From Slackia exigua ATCC 700122 (lineage in GTDB: Bacteria > Actinomycetota > Coriobacteriia > Coriobacteriales > Eggerthellaceae): a stretch of 64,000 nucleotides of DNA. The translations under genes were made by a program, and so were the position numbers. Shown here one piece after another: positions 9,129-18,346 of the stretch. Below the pieces are notes generated by a model. It was not told the origin of the DNA. It searched no databases and saw nothing but the letters and a program-made list of their open reading frames with translations. Positions within the stretch are counted from its first letter, which is position 1. Each line of letters begins with the position of its first letter. The stretch spans positions 446,325 through 510,324 of the forward strand of contig NZ_GG700630.1 of NCBI RefSeq assembly GCF_000162875.1, given 5' to 3'.

Positions 9129-9878
9129 TTGATCATGCATGACTGGAATGACACGAAGCACGATGCTATTCTCTTGATCCACCCCATGCTTTCCTCGGCG
9201 GACGATATGAAGACGTTCATCGCGAACAACCTCGGAAATGAATACCGATATCTCACGCCCGACCTTGCGGCGCACGGCGTTGCGCTCGAAGCAACCTACA
9301 GAGGTGCTGCACACGAAGCAGAAGAAATCCACTCGTACTTAACGTCGCACGACGCATCCAACCTGAAGCTCGGTTTCGGAGCCTCGTTGGGAGGCGTCGT
9401 CCTTCTGCATCTTTTGAAATACGACGACATCCACTTCGAGTATCTGTTCTTCGAGGGAACGAGCTTCTTCACGAATGCGAAAATGCTCTATCGTATCGTT
9501 CTCTCGCAGCTCTTGAAGAAGCATGGGAAAGCCCAAAGCGACCCTGAGCTCTGCAGACGTAAGATGGTCGATGCGTTCGGAGAATCGGCGGCGCCGAAGC
9601 TCGCGAAGCATTTCATCGAGATGGACGAAGAAAGCATAAGATGCATCGCCCACGACTGCTCCTTCGTCGAGCTGCCCACGCTTTCGGAGAGTGCGCAGCG
9701 AATATGCACGTTCGCATATGGAGACAAAGACTTCGACCGTAAGAAAGCCTTGAAAACCATTCCTCGCGTCTATCCCCATGCAACAACGAAGCTCTGGCCG
9801 GGATGCGGGCATTGCGAAAAGCTCTCCAGGGATCCGAAGGGCTATTCGAAAATGCTCGGCGAATTGATTCGGGACTGA
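9129..9878 (+). CDS. Alpha/beta hydrolase family protein
   Basis: About 249 aa. Starts considered: GTG 9120, TTG 9129 (8 nt after a GGGAG) and ATG 9135; the TTG gives the best spacing, the ATG is the alternative. Motifs: AILLIHPMLSS near the N-terminus (oxyanion-loop region), GFGASLGGVVLLHLL containing the nucleophile elbow G-x-S-x-G with Ser, and a C-terminal GCGHCEK that supplies the catalytic His; an acid in the YGDKDFD segment (about residue 200) completes a plausible triad. No signal peptide, so cytoplasmic. Substrate unknown. It is divergent from the WYL gene and not obviously in an operon. Confidence 0.78.
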   Translation: MIMHDWNDTKHDAILLIHPMLSSADDMKTFIANNLGNEYRYLTPDLAAHGVALEATYRGAAHEAEEIHSYLTSHDASNLKLGFGASLGGVVLLHLLKYDDIHFEYLFFEGTSFFTNAKMLYRIVLSQLLKKHGKAQSDPELCRRKMVDAFGESAAPKLAKHFIEMDEESIRCIAHDCSFVELPTLSESAQRICTFAYGDKDFDRKKALKTIPRVYPHATTKLWPGCGHCEKLSRDPKGYSKMLGELIRD

Positions 9879-10139
9879 CGCACGACCTAATATTTCCATT
9901 CGAGTTTCAAACGGCTGACGCGTCTCCTGACTCGTCAGTCATCGTCGCATAAACCTCAAGACGTTCCGAAAGCGTCCTTATCGTCAATGAAATACGCCCC
10001 CTTTCTGTCGTAAATATGCGCAGATGCACTGTCGAGCCATCACTCAAATCAACATTCTCTGCAATTGGAAACTCTTAGAATTGATAGAATTCTGCATGCT
10101 AATTCCAGTCCTCTACCTTAGGAAAGAGGAGGTGCCCCA

Positions 10140-11459
10140 ATGAGTTTTCTCGACATATTCAAGAAGAACGGCGATGGCGATCATGAAGTTGAGCCTCAAA
10201 CCGAAATGGCTAAAACAGACGAAGCCACGTTATCTGTTGCCAAGAACGATGATCTCACTCTTGCCGAAAGGAGGGCAGCCCACAAGATTTCCCATACCTT
10301 AAACAACGATATGGCTGGATTTATCGATCGACTCATTCCCTTGGCTGCAGCTGGTGCAGACGCTGCAGGACAGTACGATATGGCAATAGTGACCTTTCCG
10401 AAAGGAGCGGGATGGAAAGATCTTTGCGTTCGAAAATGCGACGGGCGCAATCTTCTTTCGATCCAGCAAAACGGCAAATTCACAAGCATGGCCGGAATAC
10501 AGAAAGCTGGCTTGCAACCTACCGCGATCGCCAATCTTGCAATGCAGGGTGCAGCCGTCGCTGTAGGCGCAGCATATATGGCTCAAATATCGGAACAACT
10601 CGAAGGAATCGAAAGCGGAATTGAGGCGATAACGCGCGAGCTTCAACGAGAACGCAACGCTAAGCTTCAGAGTTCCTTTGATATGCTTAAAAGATACTCA
10701 AATCGATTCGAAGAATACGCGTCCAGCCCAGAGAAGAAACAAGCTGCCCTAAACGGAATCGAGCAGTCATTGAAGGACGCTACCACGCTCTGGCATTTTC
10801 AGATTGATTCAATGAATGATCTCTACCTCGAAATACGAGAACGGAAGAAGGCTAGCCAAGAGGACGTGCTCAAATATTTCGACAAGCTATGCGAAATGGA
10901 AAACCGCTCTGCAGCAGCATTCCAACTTATTGCCTTGGTTGGCCAACTTGAAATGCGCTACGACGATGACTTCTCTGAGAAGAGGATCGACTCTGAAAAG
11001 GAAGACCTCCGGTGTTTGACCGATACGTTTAGCGATGCAAGAGACAAAGCTCATATGATATTAGAGGAGAAGGCAAGGAATGTCGGAGGTTCACCTATCG
11101 CGCTTGCAGAACCTACCCAAGCATCACGCGAAGGCGCTGGCGTTGTCCGCGGACTACTTGATAATGCCGGATCAAACCTTGCCAGAGTCAATCCCGTCAG
11201 GATGATGGAAGCTGGAAAGGCTAGCCTCGAAAACCGAAGGCATAGGCTCGTTGAGCAAATCACGGTAGACAACCCGGTACGTAAAGTTTCCGAACGACAG
11301 CACAACGCCTTAGATGAAGTCAACTTTATGTACAACCATATAGATTCGATGATATTCAAAGGCAGCGAAATAATCTTCCTCGAGACTCGCTCTGAAGAGG
11401 AAGGTCACCTCGGCTCTAACCCAGAAAATCAAAATGACGTTTCACGACATAATGATTAG
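10140..11459 (+). CDS. Coiled-coil protein of unknown function
   Basis: 439 aa, not recognised. ATG at 10140 with a strong GAGGAGGTG upstream. N-terminus MSFLDIFKKNGDGDHEVEP is acidic and disordered. A region at about 115-150 (SMAGIQKAGLQPTAIANLAM then QGAAVAVGAAYMAQISEQLE) has a small-residue-rich hydrophobic stretch followed by a heptad-rich helix (GIESGIEAITRELQRERNAK) and further helices to about residue 300. The C-terminus is polar. There is no signal peptide and no clear transmembrane helix beyond the Ala/Gly-rich one. The pattern (hydrophobic helix plus long coiled coil) resembles membrane-remodelling or pore-type proteins only in a general way. GC looks lower than that of the right half of the window. 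Followed 205 nt later by the kinase gene. Confidence 0.75.
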   Translation: MSFLDIFKKNGDGDHEVEPQTEMAKTDEATLSVAKNDDLTLAERRAAHKISHTLNNDMAGFIDRLIPLAAAGADAAGQYDMAIVTFPKGAGWKDLCVRKCDGRNLLSIQQNGKFTSMAGIQKAGLQPTAIANLAMQGAAVAVGAAYMAQISEQLEGIESGIEAITRELQRERNAKLQSSFDMLKRYSNRFEEYASSPEKKQAALNGIEQSLKDATTLWHFQIDSMNDLYLEIRERKKASQEDVLKYFDKLCEMENRSAAAFQLIALVGQLEMRYDDDFSEKRIDSEKEDLRCLTDTFSDARDKAHMILEEKARNVGGSPIALAEPTQASREGAGVVRGLLDNAGSNLARVNPVRMMEAGKASLENRRHRLVEQITVDNPVRKVSERQHNALDEVNFMYNHIDSMIFKGSEIIFLETRSEEEGHLGSNPENQNDVSRHND

Positions 11460-11664
11460 ACAATTGACATGAAAAAGCTCTGCAATGATGCGGTGCGTCT
11501 TTATTCATGAACGGCATCCGCGCGAAAGAGGGCTCTTCCCAACCCGGAATCTCGACCCTCTTCTGTTGACAAACCTATTGACAGGGGATTACTTTTTTGC
11601 TGCGATCGTCGCCAAATGCAATCGAGATGCAATTCTTCTCGCAGCTCTCCAAGCCAATGAAAGA

Positions 11665-13437
11665 ATGACGATGGACTCTACCGATGATAAAACTCGTCAA
11701 TTGAAAAAGCGTTTTCGTCATAGCATTCGGCTCAGGATGGCGATCGTCATCGGCACAATCATCGCCGTCGTCATGATTGCAGATGCATTTCTGAGCACGG
11801 CGATACAGCAACGACAGGCAGAGAACGAGGCTTTAGAAAAGGCTCAGGTTCTCGCCGAAGAAATGCGCGCAACTTGGGATTTTGTAGACAATAATCAAGA
11901 CCAGATAAACCGCAACGATGATGGAACGTTTAGAAGCAAAGCACTCGTATGCGTGGTTGCAGCAAAATCCGTCAGTACTCTTTTTACGGAAAATACCGAC
12001 TATGTCATACATTTTGTTCAAGAATCACCGCGCCTCAAACGATCGACTCCTGATGAATTCGAGCAGACAGCCTTCGATGCCTTTGCTGAAGATCCTGATC
12101 GTAAGGCATATTATGGCGTTGTAACCGATAAGATATCTGGAGAGCGTATGTTTCGCTATGCCGAACCGCTCTACGTGACTCAAACGTGTCTTGAATGCCA
12201 TGGCGAACCCGCTGGCGAACTCGATCAATTCGGATTCGAAAAAGAAGGCATGCAGCTCGGCGATGTCGGTGGAATAATGTCCATCATCGAACCCATGCAG
12301 ATCTATTCTCAAGGTATTTTCCTTTCATCAATCCAGCAAGTGATAATCCTGCTGATTATGGTTACGTTCGTCAGCCTCGGCATGTACATAGCGATTACGA
12401 AATTCGTGCTTCGGCCGATCGACGATCTCGACCAAGCTGCAGAACGAATCAGTCAAGGCAACTTCGAATACCGATTGCCAAGAATCAAGAAATCGCGCCA
12501 AAAGGTATCCGAAGAATCCGATATTCCTGCCGACGAGATAGAAGACTTCACGCGCAGCTTCGACAATATGGCTCGACAACTTCAACGGCTTTACTGCAAT
12601 CTGTCGGAAGAGGTCGAAAACCAAACATGCGAACTCCAGAAGCTCAATGAAAAACTCGCACACCAAAGCGACGAGCTGAAACACGCTTACGATAAGTTAA
12701 GCGAAGAATCAGCTTATAAAAATGAGTTCTTTGCAATCGTCAGCCACGAGTTGCGCACTCCTTTAACGTCTGTCATGGCCTATGCGCGTCGTCTTAAGAA
12801 TTCTGAAGGGATTTGCGAGCGCGACCTGGATTCAGTAATTCAAATTGAGACAAGTGCAAACGTGCTGCTCAATTTAGTAAACAATATCCTCACGCTGTCC
12901 AAAGCCGAAGCGGGAAAGAACACGCTCGAGCTTGGACCTATCGACTTCGTTGAGCTTCTGAAATTTGTTGAAAAAACCCTGCGTCCCCTTGCCGCAAACA
13001 AAAACATTGAACTCGTCTCTCATGCAGATGCAAACGTTCCCATTGCAATGGCCGATTGGGAAAAGATGCGTCGCGTCATCGACAATCTGGCAGACAATGC
13101 CATCAAATACACCCATGAAGGCGGGTCTGTCGATGTCCATGCTTGGCTGGACGAAAACGAGAATGAAATCGTGATTGACGTTGTCGATAACGGTATTGGC
13201 ATTGACCCTAAAGATCAGGATAGTATTTTCGAAGCATATGAACAGGCTCGAAGAATGCCAGTCAGTCATCACATCAGGGGAACAGGATTGGGACTCGCCG
13301 TGGTTAAAGAACTCGTTCGGCTCCATGAGGGCAGCGTTTCCGTACAATCGACGCCAAAGCAAGGCAGCACATTTACGGTAAGAATACCGACCATTGCTGC
13401 AGTTTCGCGCGATATCGATGACGAAGAGGAGTTCTAG
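11665..13437 (+). CDS. Membrane sensor histidine kinase with Tll0287-like heme domain
   Basis: 590 aa when started at the ATG at 11665 (or 11671); the frame is open to 11485, but the extra 60 residues do not look like part of the protein. TM1 about 24-45, extracytoplasmic domain 46-222 of the DUF3365/Tll0287 type with CLECH at 175-179, a c-type heme attachment motif, TM2 about 224-246, HAMP, a coiled coil, HisKA (FFAIVSHELRTPLTS, phospho-His 361) and HATPase_c with DNAIKY, DNGIGI and GTGLGLAVV boxes. The heme site predicts sensing of redox state, oxygen, NO or a respiratory substrate outside the membrane (inference). Only 2 nt separate it from its response regulator. A role in controlling the dms genes is suggested by position. 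Confidence 0.9.
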   Translation: MTMDSTDDKTRQLKKRFRHSIRLRMAIVIGTIIAVVMIADAFLSTAIQQRQAENEALEKAQVLAEEMRATWDFVDNNQDQINRNDDGTFRSKALVCVVAAKSVSTLFTENTDYVIHFVQESPRLKRSTPDEFEQTAFDAFAEDPDRKAYYGVVTDKISGERMFRYAEPLYVTQTCLECHGEPAGELDQFGFEKEGMQLGDVGGIMSIIEPMQIYSQGIFLSSIQQVIILLIMVTFVSLGMYIAITKFVLRPIDDLDQAAERISQGNFEYRLPRIKKSRQKVSEESDIPADEIEDFTRSFDNMARQLQRLYCNLSEEVENQTCELQKLNEKLAHQSDELKHAYDKLSEESAYKNEFFAIVSHELRTPLTSVMAYARRLKNSEGICERDLDSVIQIETSANVLLNLVNNILTLSKAEAGKNTLELGPIDFVELLKFVEKTLRPLAANKNIELVSHADANVPIAMADWEKMRRVIDNLADNAIKYTHEGGSVDVHAWLDENENEIVIDVVDNGIGIDPKDQDSIFEAYEQARRMPVSHHIRGTGLGLAVVKELVRLHEGSVSVQSTPKQGSTFTVRIPTIAAVSRDIDDEEEF

Positions 13438-13439
13438 CT

Positions 13440-14168
13440 ATGACGACCATCATGCTTGTGGACGACGAGGCTAGCATACGCAAATTAGTGGAAGACCTTG
13501 TCACTGATGAAGACCTTGAATTTCGTTATGAAGCGAATGGGGCAGATGCGCTTAAATCGGTAGCCGCAATACCACCCGATTTGATAATCCTTGACGTGAT
13601 GATGCCCAAAATGGACGGTTTCTCAACATGCAGGAAGATACGAGAAATGGGCGCCACGATGCCTATAGTGTTTCTTTCGGCAAAAAGTGATATCGTAGAT
13701 AAATGCGCTGGATTTGCAGCGGGCGGCGACGACTATATGACCAAGCCCTTCGATGCGCGAGAACTCATGTTGCATGTGGATGCTCATCTCAGAAGAGCGG
13801 CAATGATAAAATCCGCGGTCGAATCAGAGGGCAAATCAAAAAATAGCGTGATCACCGTCGGTCGACTGTCCCTTGACAACGAGCAGCACCGATTCACCAA
13901 AGATGGAAGTCATATAAAACTTACCCGAAAGGAATTTTCAATCATTCGAACCCTTATGGAGCATCCAGGAGTGGTTTTTTCAAAAAACCAGCTCACTGAA
14001 GCAGGCTGGGGCAAGGAGTTCGTGGGCGAAACCACAACGATTACCGTCTTTATGAAAAAACTTCGTTCCAAGGTAGAGGATGACCCGACGGATCCTCGTA
14101 TCATCGAGACCGTCTGGGGTGTGGGATATCGATTGGATGCCGACGCCTGCGAAGAGCATCACCTGTAA
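13440..14168 (+). CDS. OmpR-family response regulator
   Basis: 242 aa. Receiver domain 1-120 with acidic pocket DDE at 8-10, phospho-acceptor D52 (LIILDVMMPKMDG), switch Ser near 80 (FLSAKS) and K102 (TKPFD). C-terminal winged helix from about 140 with KLTRKEFSIIRTLMEHPG and a DPTDPRIIETVWGVGYR end, the classic OmpR/PhoB signature. Starts 2 nt after the kinase stop, so the two are co-translated partners. Family members bind direct repeats with 10-11 bp period; exactly such a repeat lies upstream of dmsA (18328-18346). Its 3' end faces torD across 21 nt. Confidence 0.93.
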   Translation: MTTIMLVDDEASIRKLVEDLVTDEDLEFRYEANGADALKSVAAIPPDLIILDVMMPKMDGFSTCRKIREMGATMPIVFLSAKSDIVDKCAGFAAGGDDYMTKPFDARELMLHVDAHLRRAAMIKSAVESEGKSKNSVITVGRLSLDNEQHRFTKDGSHIKLTRKEFSIIRTLMEHPGVVFSKNQLTEAGWGKEFVGETTTITVFMKKLRSKVEDDPTDPRIIETVWGVGYRLDADACEEHHL

Positions 14169-14189
14169 ATCAAGGCTATCCGAATCGTC

Positions 14190-14870
14190 CTACGACCGAT
14201 TTCGCAGGTTGAGGCATTCTTCGAGAACGCACGCATCTCGATCGACAACCCAATCTGCAAGCCTTACGAGCTGAGCATAAAACTCAGTGCCTTCAGATGA
14301 TGCCTCAAGTCCAGCCGCATACAATCCGATCCATCGCAAAAGATGATCTTTGATGAATCGACTTTGCTTTCGAAGCAAGCGTTCTCCCTCGACCGTATTT
14401 TCCGCATCGAAAGCAGCTCGTGTTTTCCCGGCAAGCACCGCCATGAATGATAGCTCTGTTGCAATATGATCATCGGGCTCATGAGGATATCCTGCGGAAA
14501 CATAGCCTTCCGAACGAAAGAAACCGCGCACATCAAGCGTCGTTTTTTGAAACACCAAGTGTTCCTTGGTGTCGAAAGATGATTCCCACGGCGAAGCTGG
14601 AAGCTTGTCAGGACCAATCAGCGTCCTTGTAAACTGAAGTCGTAAAACCTCTATGGCATCGGGCCTATCAACCATAGACGAAAGCGCACCACATGCTTTA
14701 TTCGCGCGATCGTCATTGAAGAACTCCTCGAAAGCCCAAAGCAACTCGGAAGAAGAAGCCACCGCACAGAATGTCTCATCTGGTTCTTTTGCTAATCCCC
14801 GAGAAACGAAGGAATAGAGGAATTCCCGCAGTTTCTGCAAGGAGACAACCGATTCCAAACATACCTCCAC
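14190..14870 (-). CDS. TorD/DmsD-family molybdoenzyme chaperone
   Basis: 226 aa from a GTG at 14870 that follows GGGAGG at 5 nt; the frame is open to 15059 but that would overlap dmsB by almost 100 nt and adds an Arg-rich, unlikely N-terminus. The protein is all-helical with LREFLYSFVSRGLAKEPDE near the N-terminus, LRLQFTRTLIGPDKLPASPW with the TorD-type D-x-x-P-A-x-P/S signature (pocket for the Tat signal peptide), and EPDDHIATELSFMAVLA, the H-x-x-x-E-L helix typical of the family. It binds the Tat leader of the catalytic subunit and helps cofactor insertion before export (family knowledge). Third gene of the dmsA-dmsB-torD unit; dedicated to DmsA by context. Confidence 0.85.
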   Translation of the reverse strand: MEVCLESVVSLQKLREFLYSFVSRGLAKEPDETFCAVASSSELLWAFEEFFNDDRANKACGALSSMVDRPDAIEVLRLQFTRTLIGPDKLPASPWESSFDTKEHLVFQKTTLDVRGFFRSEGYVSAGYPHEPDDHIATELSFMAVLAGKTRAAFDAENTVEGERLLRKQSRFIKDHLLRWIGLYAAGLEASSEGTEFYAQLVRLADWVVDRDACVLEECLNLRNRS

Positions 14871-14961
14871 GTGATCCTCCCGCCAAAACAATCGTTGACC
14901 CTCCCGTCTGATGGCAAGGGTCAACGATGCGAATGAAAGATGAATGACACCTCTCCGTACT

Positions 14962-15582
14962 CTACAGAGTAATCTGACGACACTCTGTTTCAAGCGCCGC
15001 CTTTCGTGGGGCGATACGCAGAGAGGGCATCGTCTGGGATGATTCCGGCAGAACGGCAATCCGGTCTACTGCATCGGGATGCGCTGCTGTTATCCGGTCT
15101 ATTGGACCAAACTCGAGAGCACGCATGATGCACGAAGAAACGCATGCTGGCTGTTCTCCTTTTGCGCGCAGGATAATGCAGGAATCGCATTTACGCGATA
15201 TGCTCAATCCATCGTCGAATTTCGGTACGCCATAGGGACATGCGTTTATGCACATCTGACACCCTATACACATCTCGTCATCATGCTGAGTGGTTCCATC
15301 CTCTTCGTCTATGTACATAGCGCCGACCGGACAAACCGCCACACAAGCCGGATTAGCGCAGTTATTGCACGTCATGGAAAGATGAAACGTTCGAGCATTT
15401 GGGAATACACCCGTCTCATAGCTCTTTACTTCTCGAAACAACATACCTACGTCAAGGTTGTTTTTATCCTTGCAGGCGATCTGACACGTCCGGCATCCTA
15501 TGCATGCTTGCTGATCGAAATAAAACCCCATAGGATTCTCGTTGACCAGCACTCCTTTTTTAGCTGCAGTGGAATCGGCCAT
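14962..15582 (-). CDS. dmsB: DmsB-like four-cluster ferredoxin subunit
   Basis: 206 aa. Carries four cysteine groups: CIGCRTCQIAC, CNNCANPACVAVC, CIGCQMCINAC and CDSCIILRAKGEQPACVSSC, the usual set for four [4Fe-4S] clusters in the electron-transfer subunit of DMSO-reductase-type enzymes. No own signal peptide, so it would be co-exported with the Tat-signal-bearing catalytic subunit. ATG at 15582, 2 nt after the dmsA stop. No DmsC/NrfD membrane anchor gene follows; the next gene is torD. Subunit type is certain; the substrate of the complex is not. The gene symbol is by subunit analogy. Confidence 0.93.
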   Translation of the reverse strand: MADSTAAKKGVLVNENPMGFYFDQQACIGCRTCQIACKDKNNLDVGMLFREVKSYETGVFPNARTFHLSMTCNNCANPACVAVCPVGAMYIDEEDGTTQHDDEMCIGCQMCINACPYGVPKFDDGLSISRKCDSCIILRAKGEQPACVSSCIMRALEFGPIDRITAAHPDAVDRIAVLPESSQTMPSLRIAPRKAALETECRQITL

Positions 15583-15584
15583 CG

Positions 15585-18245
15585 TTACTCACCATCCTTT
15601 AACGGAACACGAGCAGGTTCATCCACGTCAACACCCAGCTGTGTTCCGGCATATTTCTCAACATTGCAAATTACGCTATTGAATCCTGATATTCCCATGG
15701 CGTTCGGGACCTGTCCCCCCAGATAATTATCGGCACCAGCATGGTCGATTCCAGTTTCTTCATCTACATTTACCCACGCTCCATGCGGCAGAGCGACCAC
15801 CCCGGGACGAAGACGCTCGGTAAGGGTCGCCCTTCGAATGCTTTGCCCAAAAGCCGTCGTCATGAGAACGGTGTCGCCATCTTCAATAGCGAGCCCTTGA
15901 GCATCGCCAGCATTCAGAAAGACGGGGTTCACCCATGCTTCACGCAGCCAACCGACATTATCGAACACACTATGCGCACGACGCAGATAATGCGGGGTGA
16001 TCATCTGGAATGGATAGTCGCCTTTGGTTTGCGAACTCCAGTCCGAAAAAGTGTCCTCATAACCATTTTCGACATGCCGATACGTCGGAATGGGATCGAT
16101 AACGCTCCAACCCATCTGATTGCATGCGTCCGCAAGTTGTTGGCAATATATCTCAAGCTTGCCTGAAGGGGTATCCAGCGGATTCGCCCCGGGATCGTTT
16201 CGAAAATCTTCGAATGCTATATATCCGTAATTGTCGCCTTGCTCACGTTTAACCTGATATACGCCACGATCCTTAAACTCGTGATAGGAGAGCTTGCCAT
16301 CAACCGGATCGCCTTTTGCACCCATGGTTTCGATATCCTCTGCAGTGAGGGCAACGGCAGGCACAGATGTTTTGCCATCTGAGTCAATGACCGTCATTGA
16401 GGAGAGCGTATTGTAGAGCATCTGCCCGCTACTGAGCGGCATCAGCTCCTTTTCATCCAAACCAAGCCGCTTTCCGACTTCAAAGGCAATTTCAGCATCT
16501 GACCTGCATTCAAAAAGAGGATCGACTACCTTGGTGTAATGAACGAGCATCTCTCGATTCGAAGAATGAACGAGCGTGCCTCCAGTAAAGCCCCAGTCTT
16601 TCTCCCACTCAGTAACGACAGGCAGAACGATATCGGAATAGCGAACGTTGGTGGTGTAGAACTGACCATGCGAAACCACCATGTCAACCTTGCGATGCGC
16701 CTCAATACCTTTCTTGATGCCATCAGAGGTCTGCAAATCGGCGCCAGAGGGGTGATATATGACATGAATATCGATATCACGTTTTTCGCCAGGCTGATAC
16801 TGCAGAGGACTTGCAAAATGACCTGATCCCGTCCAGGTATACGTTCCGTCGATGATTGCATCGTAGATTTCGTTAGCGTTAATGGCGTCATCAACCGGAT
16901 TGGGAATATCTTCGAGACCGTTTATACCAGCATTAATGAGGGCATCGCCCCCATTGCCTGAAGTAGCATGCATCGTGGATCCGGTCATGTGCCCGCTTTT
17001 GCCCATATGACCGCCCATAGTGCCTATGGTCATGACCAGCTGCGGAAGATTCTGAACGTTATGAACGCGCCCTGAAGCCATGCCACACATGAACGCAACC
17101 TTATTGCTTTTTCCCATGAGCCTTGCAAGTTCATATATTTTGTCTGCCGCAATCCCGCAAATCTGTTCGGCCCATTCAGGAGTCTTCGGCTCGCCATCGG
17201 TTTTTCCTTCGATATAATCGCGGAAATTCATTTTTGACGTAGCGTCGGAAGGCATATGCTTTGCATCGAAGCCTACTGTGCAACGATCAAGAAAATCCCA
17301 ATCGATCAGGTCCATCTCTTCGTCCTGCTCGAGCATTGCGTAAGCAACAGCCAGAAGGAGCGCTGTGTCGGTAGCAGGGCGAATCGGAAACCATTCCGCA
17401 TCGAGAAGAGAATACGTATCGTTGTAAAAAGGATCTATGCAATAGAATTGCGCACCCGATTTCTTTGCCTGCCAATAATTCCAGGTCTGACTGCCCATGG
17501 AGCTCCAAGCAGGATTCATGGACATCATGATGACGGTTTCGCATTTGCGTAGGTCATAGCGATCATTGACAGTCTGATCCCACTTTCCGCCATGATGAAA
17601 ACCGCACATGAAAGGTGTCTTCCCCCACGCGCCGAAAGAATTGGTATCCCAACGTTCGCAGTAACCGCCGAATAAGCCGAGAGTACGAGACATTTCAGAT
17701 CCAGCGCTATTCCAACCGCCCGAAACGAGAATGGACCTATTGCCATAATCCGTTTTCGCCCGCTTGAGACCATCAGCGACATAATCCAGCGCTTCATCCC
17801 AAGAAATGCGCTCCCACTCGTCAATCCCACGCAATTCGCCATGAGAATCATCCGGACTCCAATGAACGCGCTTCATGGGATACTTCAAGCGATCTTCTGA
17901 AAAGATCTGCTTACGTTGAGCACGCCCACGAAGGCATCCACGTTGTTGGGGCCAATCAGGAGAATCCTCATGGGTGTCATCGGTCTTCTGGCGAATGACC
18001 ACACCATCTTTAACCAAAACCTTGTTCAAGCAACGACCGCCACAGTTATGCCAGCAAGCGGCGGTAACCCAAATCCCCTCATCTTCTCCATCAGAAGCTT
18101 CTTGCGTTGTCGACTCGTCACTTCCCCGCGAACAGGAAACGAGAGATGAGCCGGCAGCCAGGGCTGCCGTGGCGGCACCGATCTTCATAAAATTACGTCT
18201 GCTTACATCGTATAGATTTCGAGACCTGTCGATGATGTCCGTCAT
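15585..18245 (-). CDS. dmsA: DMSO-reductase-family molybdopterin oxidoreductase, catalytic subunit
   Basis: 886 aa. Twin-arginine signal SRRNFMKIG at 15-23 followed by an Ala-rich hydrophobic segment and LVSC at 35-38, a possible lipobox. Cluster-binding Cys at 64, 68 and 72 (CWHNCGGRC) and 104 (QRGCLRG), giving the FS0 [4Fe-4S] site. Molybdopterin-binding features include WERISWDEALDYVADGLK, the GGWNSAGSE loop, and a C-terminal dinucleotide-binding domain (LFQ-like FQMITPHYLRRAHS, DGDTVLM). It is an export-side respiratory reductase of unknown acceptor (S-oxide, N-oxide or similar). ATG at 18245 with GGGGG upstream. Operon: dmsA-dmsB-torD. Regulation probably by the neighbouring heme-kinase/OmpR pair through the direct repeats upstream. 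The symbol reflects family, not proven substrate. Confidence 0.92.
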   Translation of the reverse strand: MTDIIDRSRNLYDVSRRNFMKIGAATAALAAGSSLVSCSRGSDESTTQEASDGEDEGIWVTAACWHNCGGRCLNKVLVKDGVVIRQKTDDTHEDSPDWPQQRGCLRGRAQRKQIFSEDRLKYPMKRVHWSPDDSHGELRGIDEWERISWDEALDYVADGLKRAKTDYGNRSILVSGGWNSAGSEMSRTLGLFGGYCERWDTNSFGAWGKTPFMCGFHHGGKWDQTVNDRYDLRKCETVIMMSMNPAWSSMGSQTWNYWQAKKSGAQFYCIDPFYNDTYSLLDAEWFPIRPATDTALLLAVAYAMLEQDEEMDLIDWDFLDRCTVGFDAKHMPSDATSKMNFRDYIEGKTDGEPKTPEWAEQICGIAADKIYELARLMGKSNKVAFMCGMASGRVHNVQNLPQLVMTIGTMGGHMGKSGHMTGSTMHATSGNGGDALINAGINGLEDIPNPVDDAINANEIYDAIIDGTYTWTGSGHFASPLQYQPGEKRDIDIHVIYHPSGADLQTSDGIKKGIEAHRKVDMVVSHGQFYTTNVRYSDIVLPVVTEWEKDWGFTGGTLVHSSNREMLVHYTKVVDPLFECRSDAEIAFEVGKRLGLDEKELMPLSSGQMLYNTLSSMTVIDSDGKTSVPAVALTAEDIETMGAKGDPVDGKLSYHEFKDRGVYQVKREQGDNYGYIAFEDFRNDPGANPLDTPSGKLEIYCQQLADACNQMGWSVIDPIPTYRHVENGYEDTFSDWSSQTKGDYPFQMITPHYLRRAHSVFDNVGWLREAWVNPVFLNAGDAQGLAIEDGDTVLMTTAFGQSIRRATLTERLRPGVVALPHGAWVNVDEETGIDHAGADNYLGGQVPNAMGISGFNSVICNVEKYAGTQLGVDVDEPARVPLKDGE

Positions 18246-18327
18246 TTGTTCCCCCTATCAAACCTAACGAACACAGCATCTACAAGCTATCAACGGAAAT
18301 ATGCAATTTCAATTGAAAAAGGAGTCC

Positions 18328-18346
18328 AACTTTATTCAAACTTTAT
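18328..18346 (-). promoter_or_regulatory. Direct repeat AACTTTAT with 11-bp period upstream of dmsA
   Basis: Two exact copies of AACTTTAT (plus-strand reading) start at 18328 and 18339, one helical turn apart, about 83-101 bp upstream of the dmsA start. OmpR/PhoB-type regulators bind such head-to-tail repeats (family knowledge). A perfect 10-bp palindrome TTCAATTGAA lies closer to the gene (about 18308-18317), overlapping a possible -35 TTGAAA. Candidate binding site for the regulator at 13440-14168. Confidence 0.5.

Noticed and set aside
14871-15059. N-terminal extension of the TorD-like gene
   Set aside because: It would overlap dmsB and is Arg-rich; the GTG at 14870 has a strong ribosome site.
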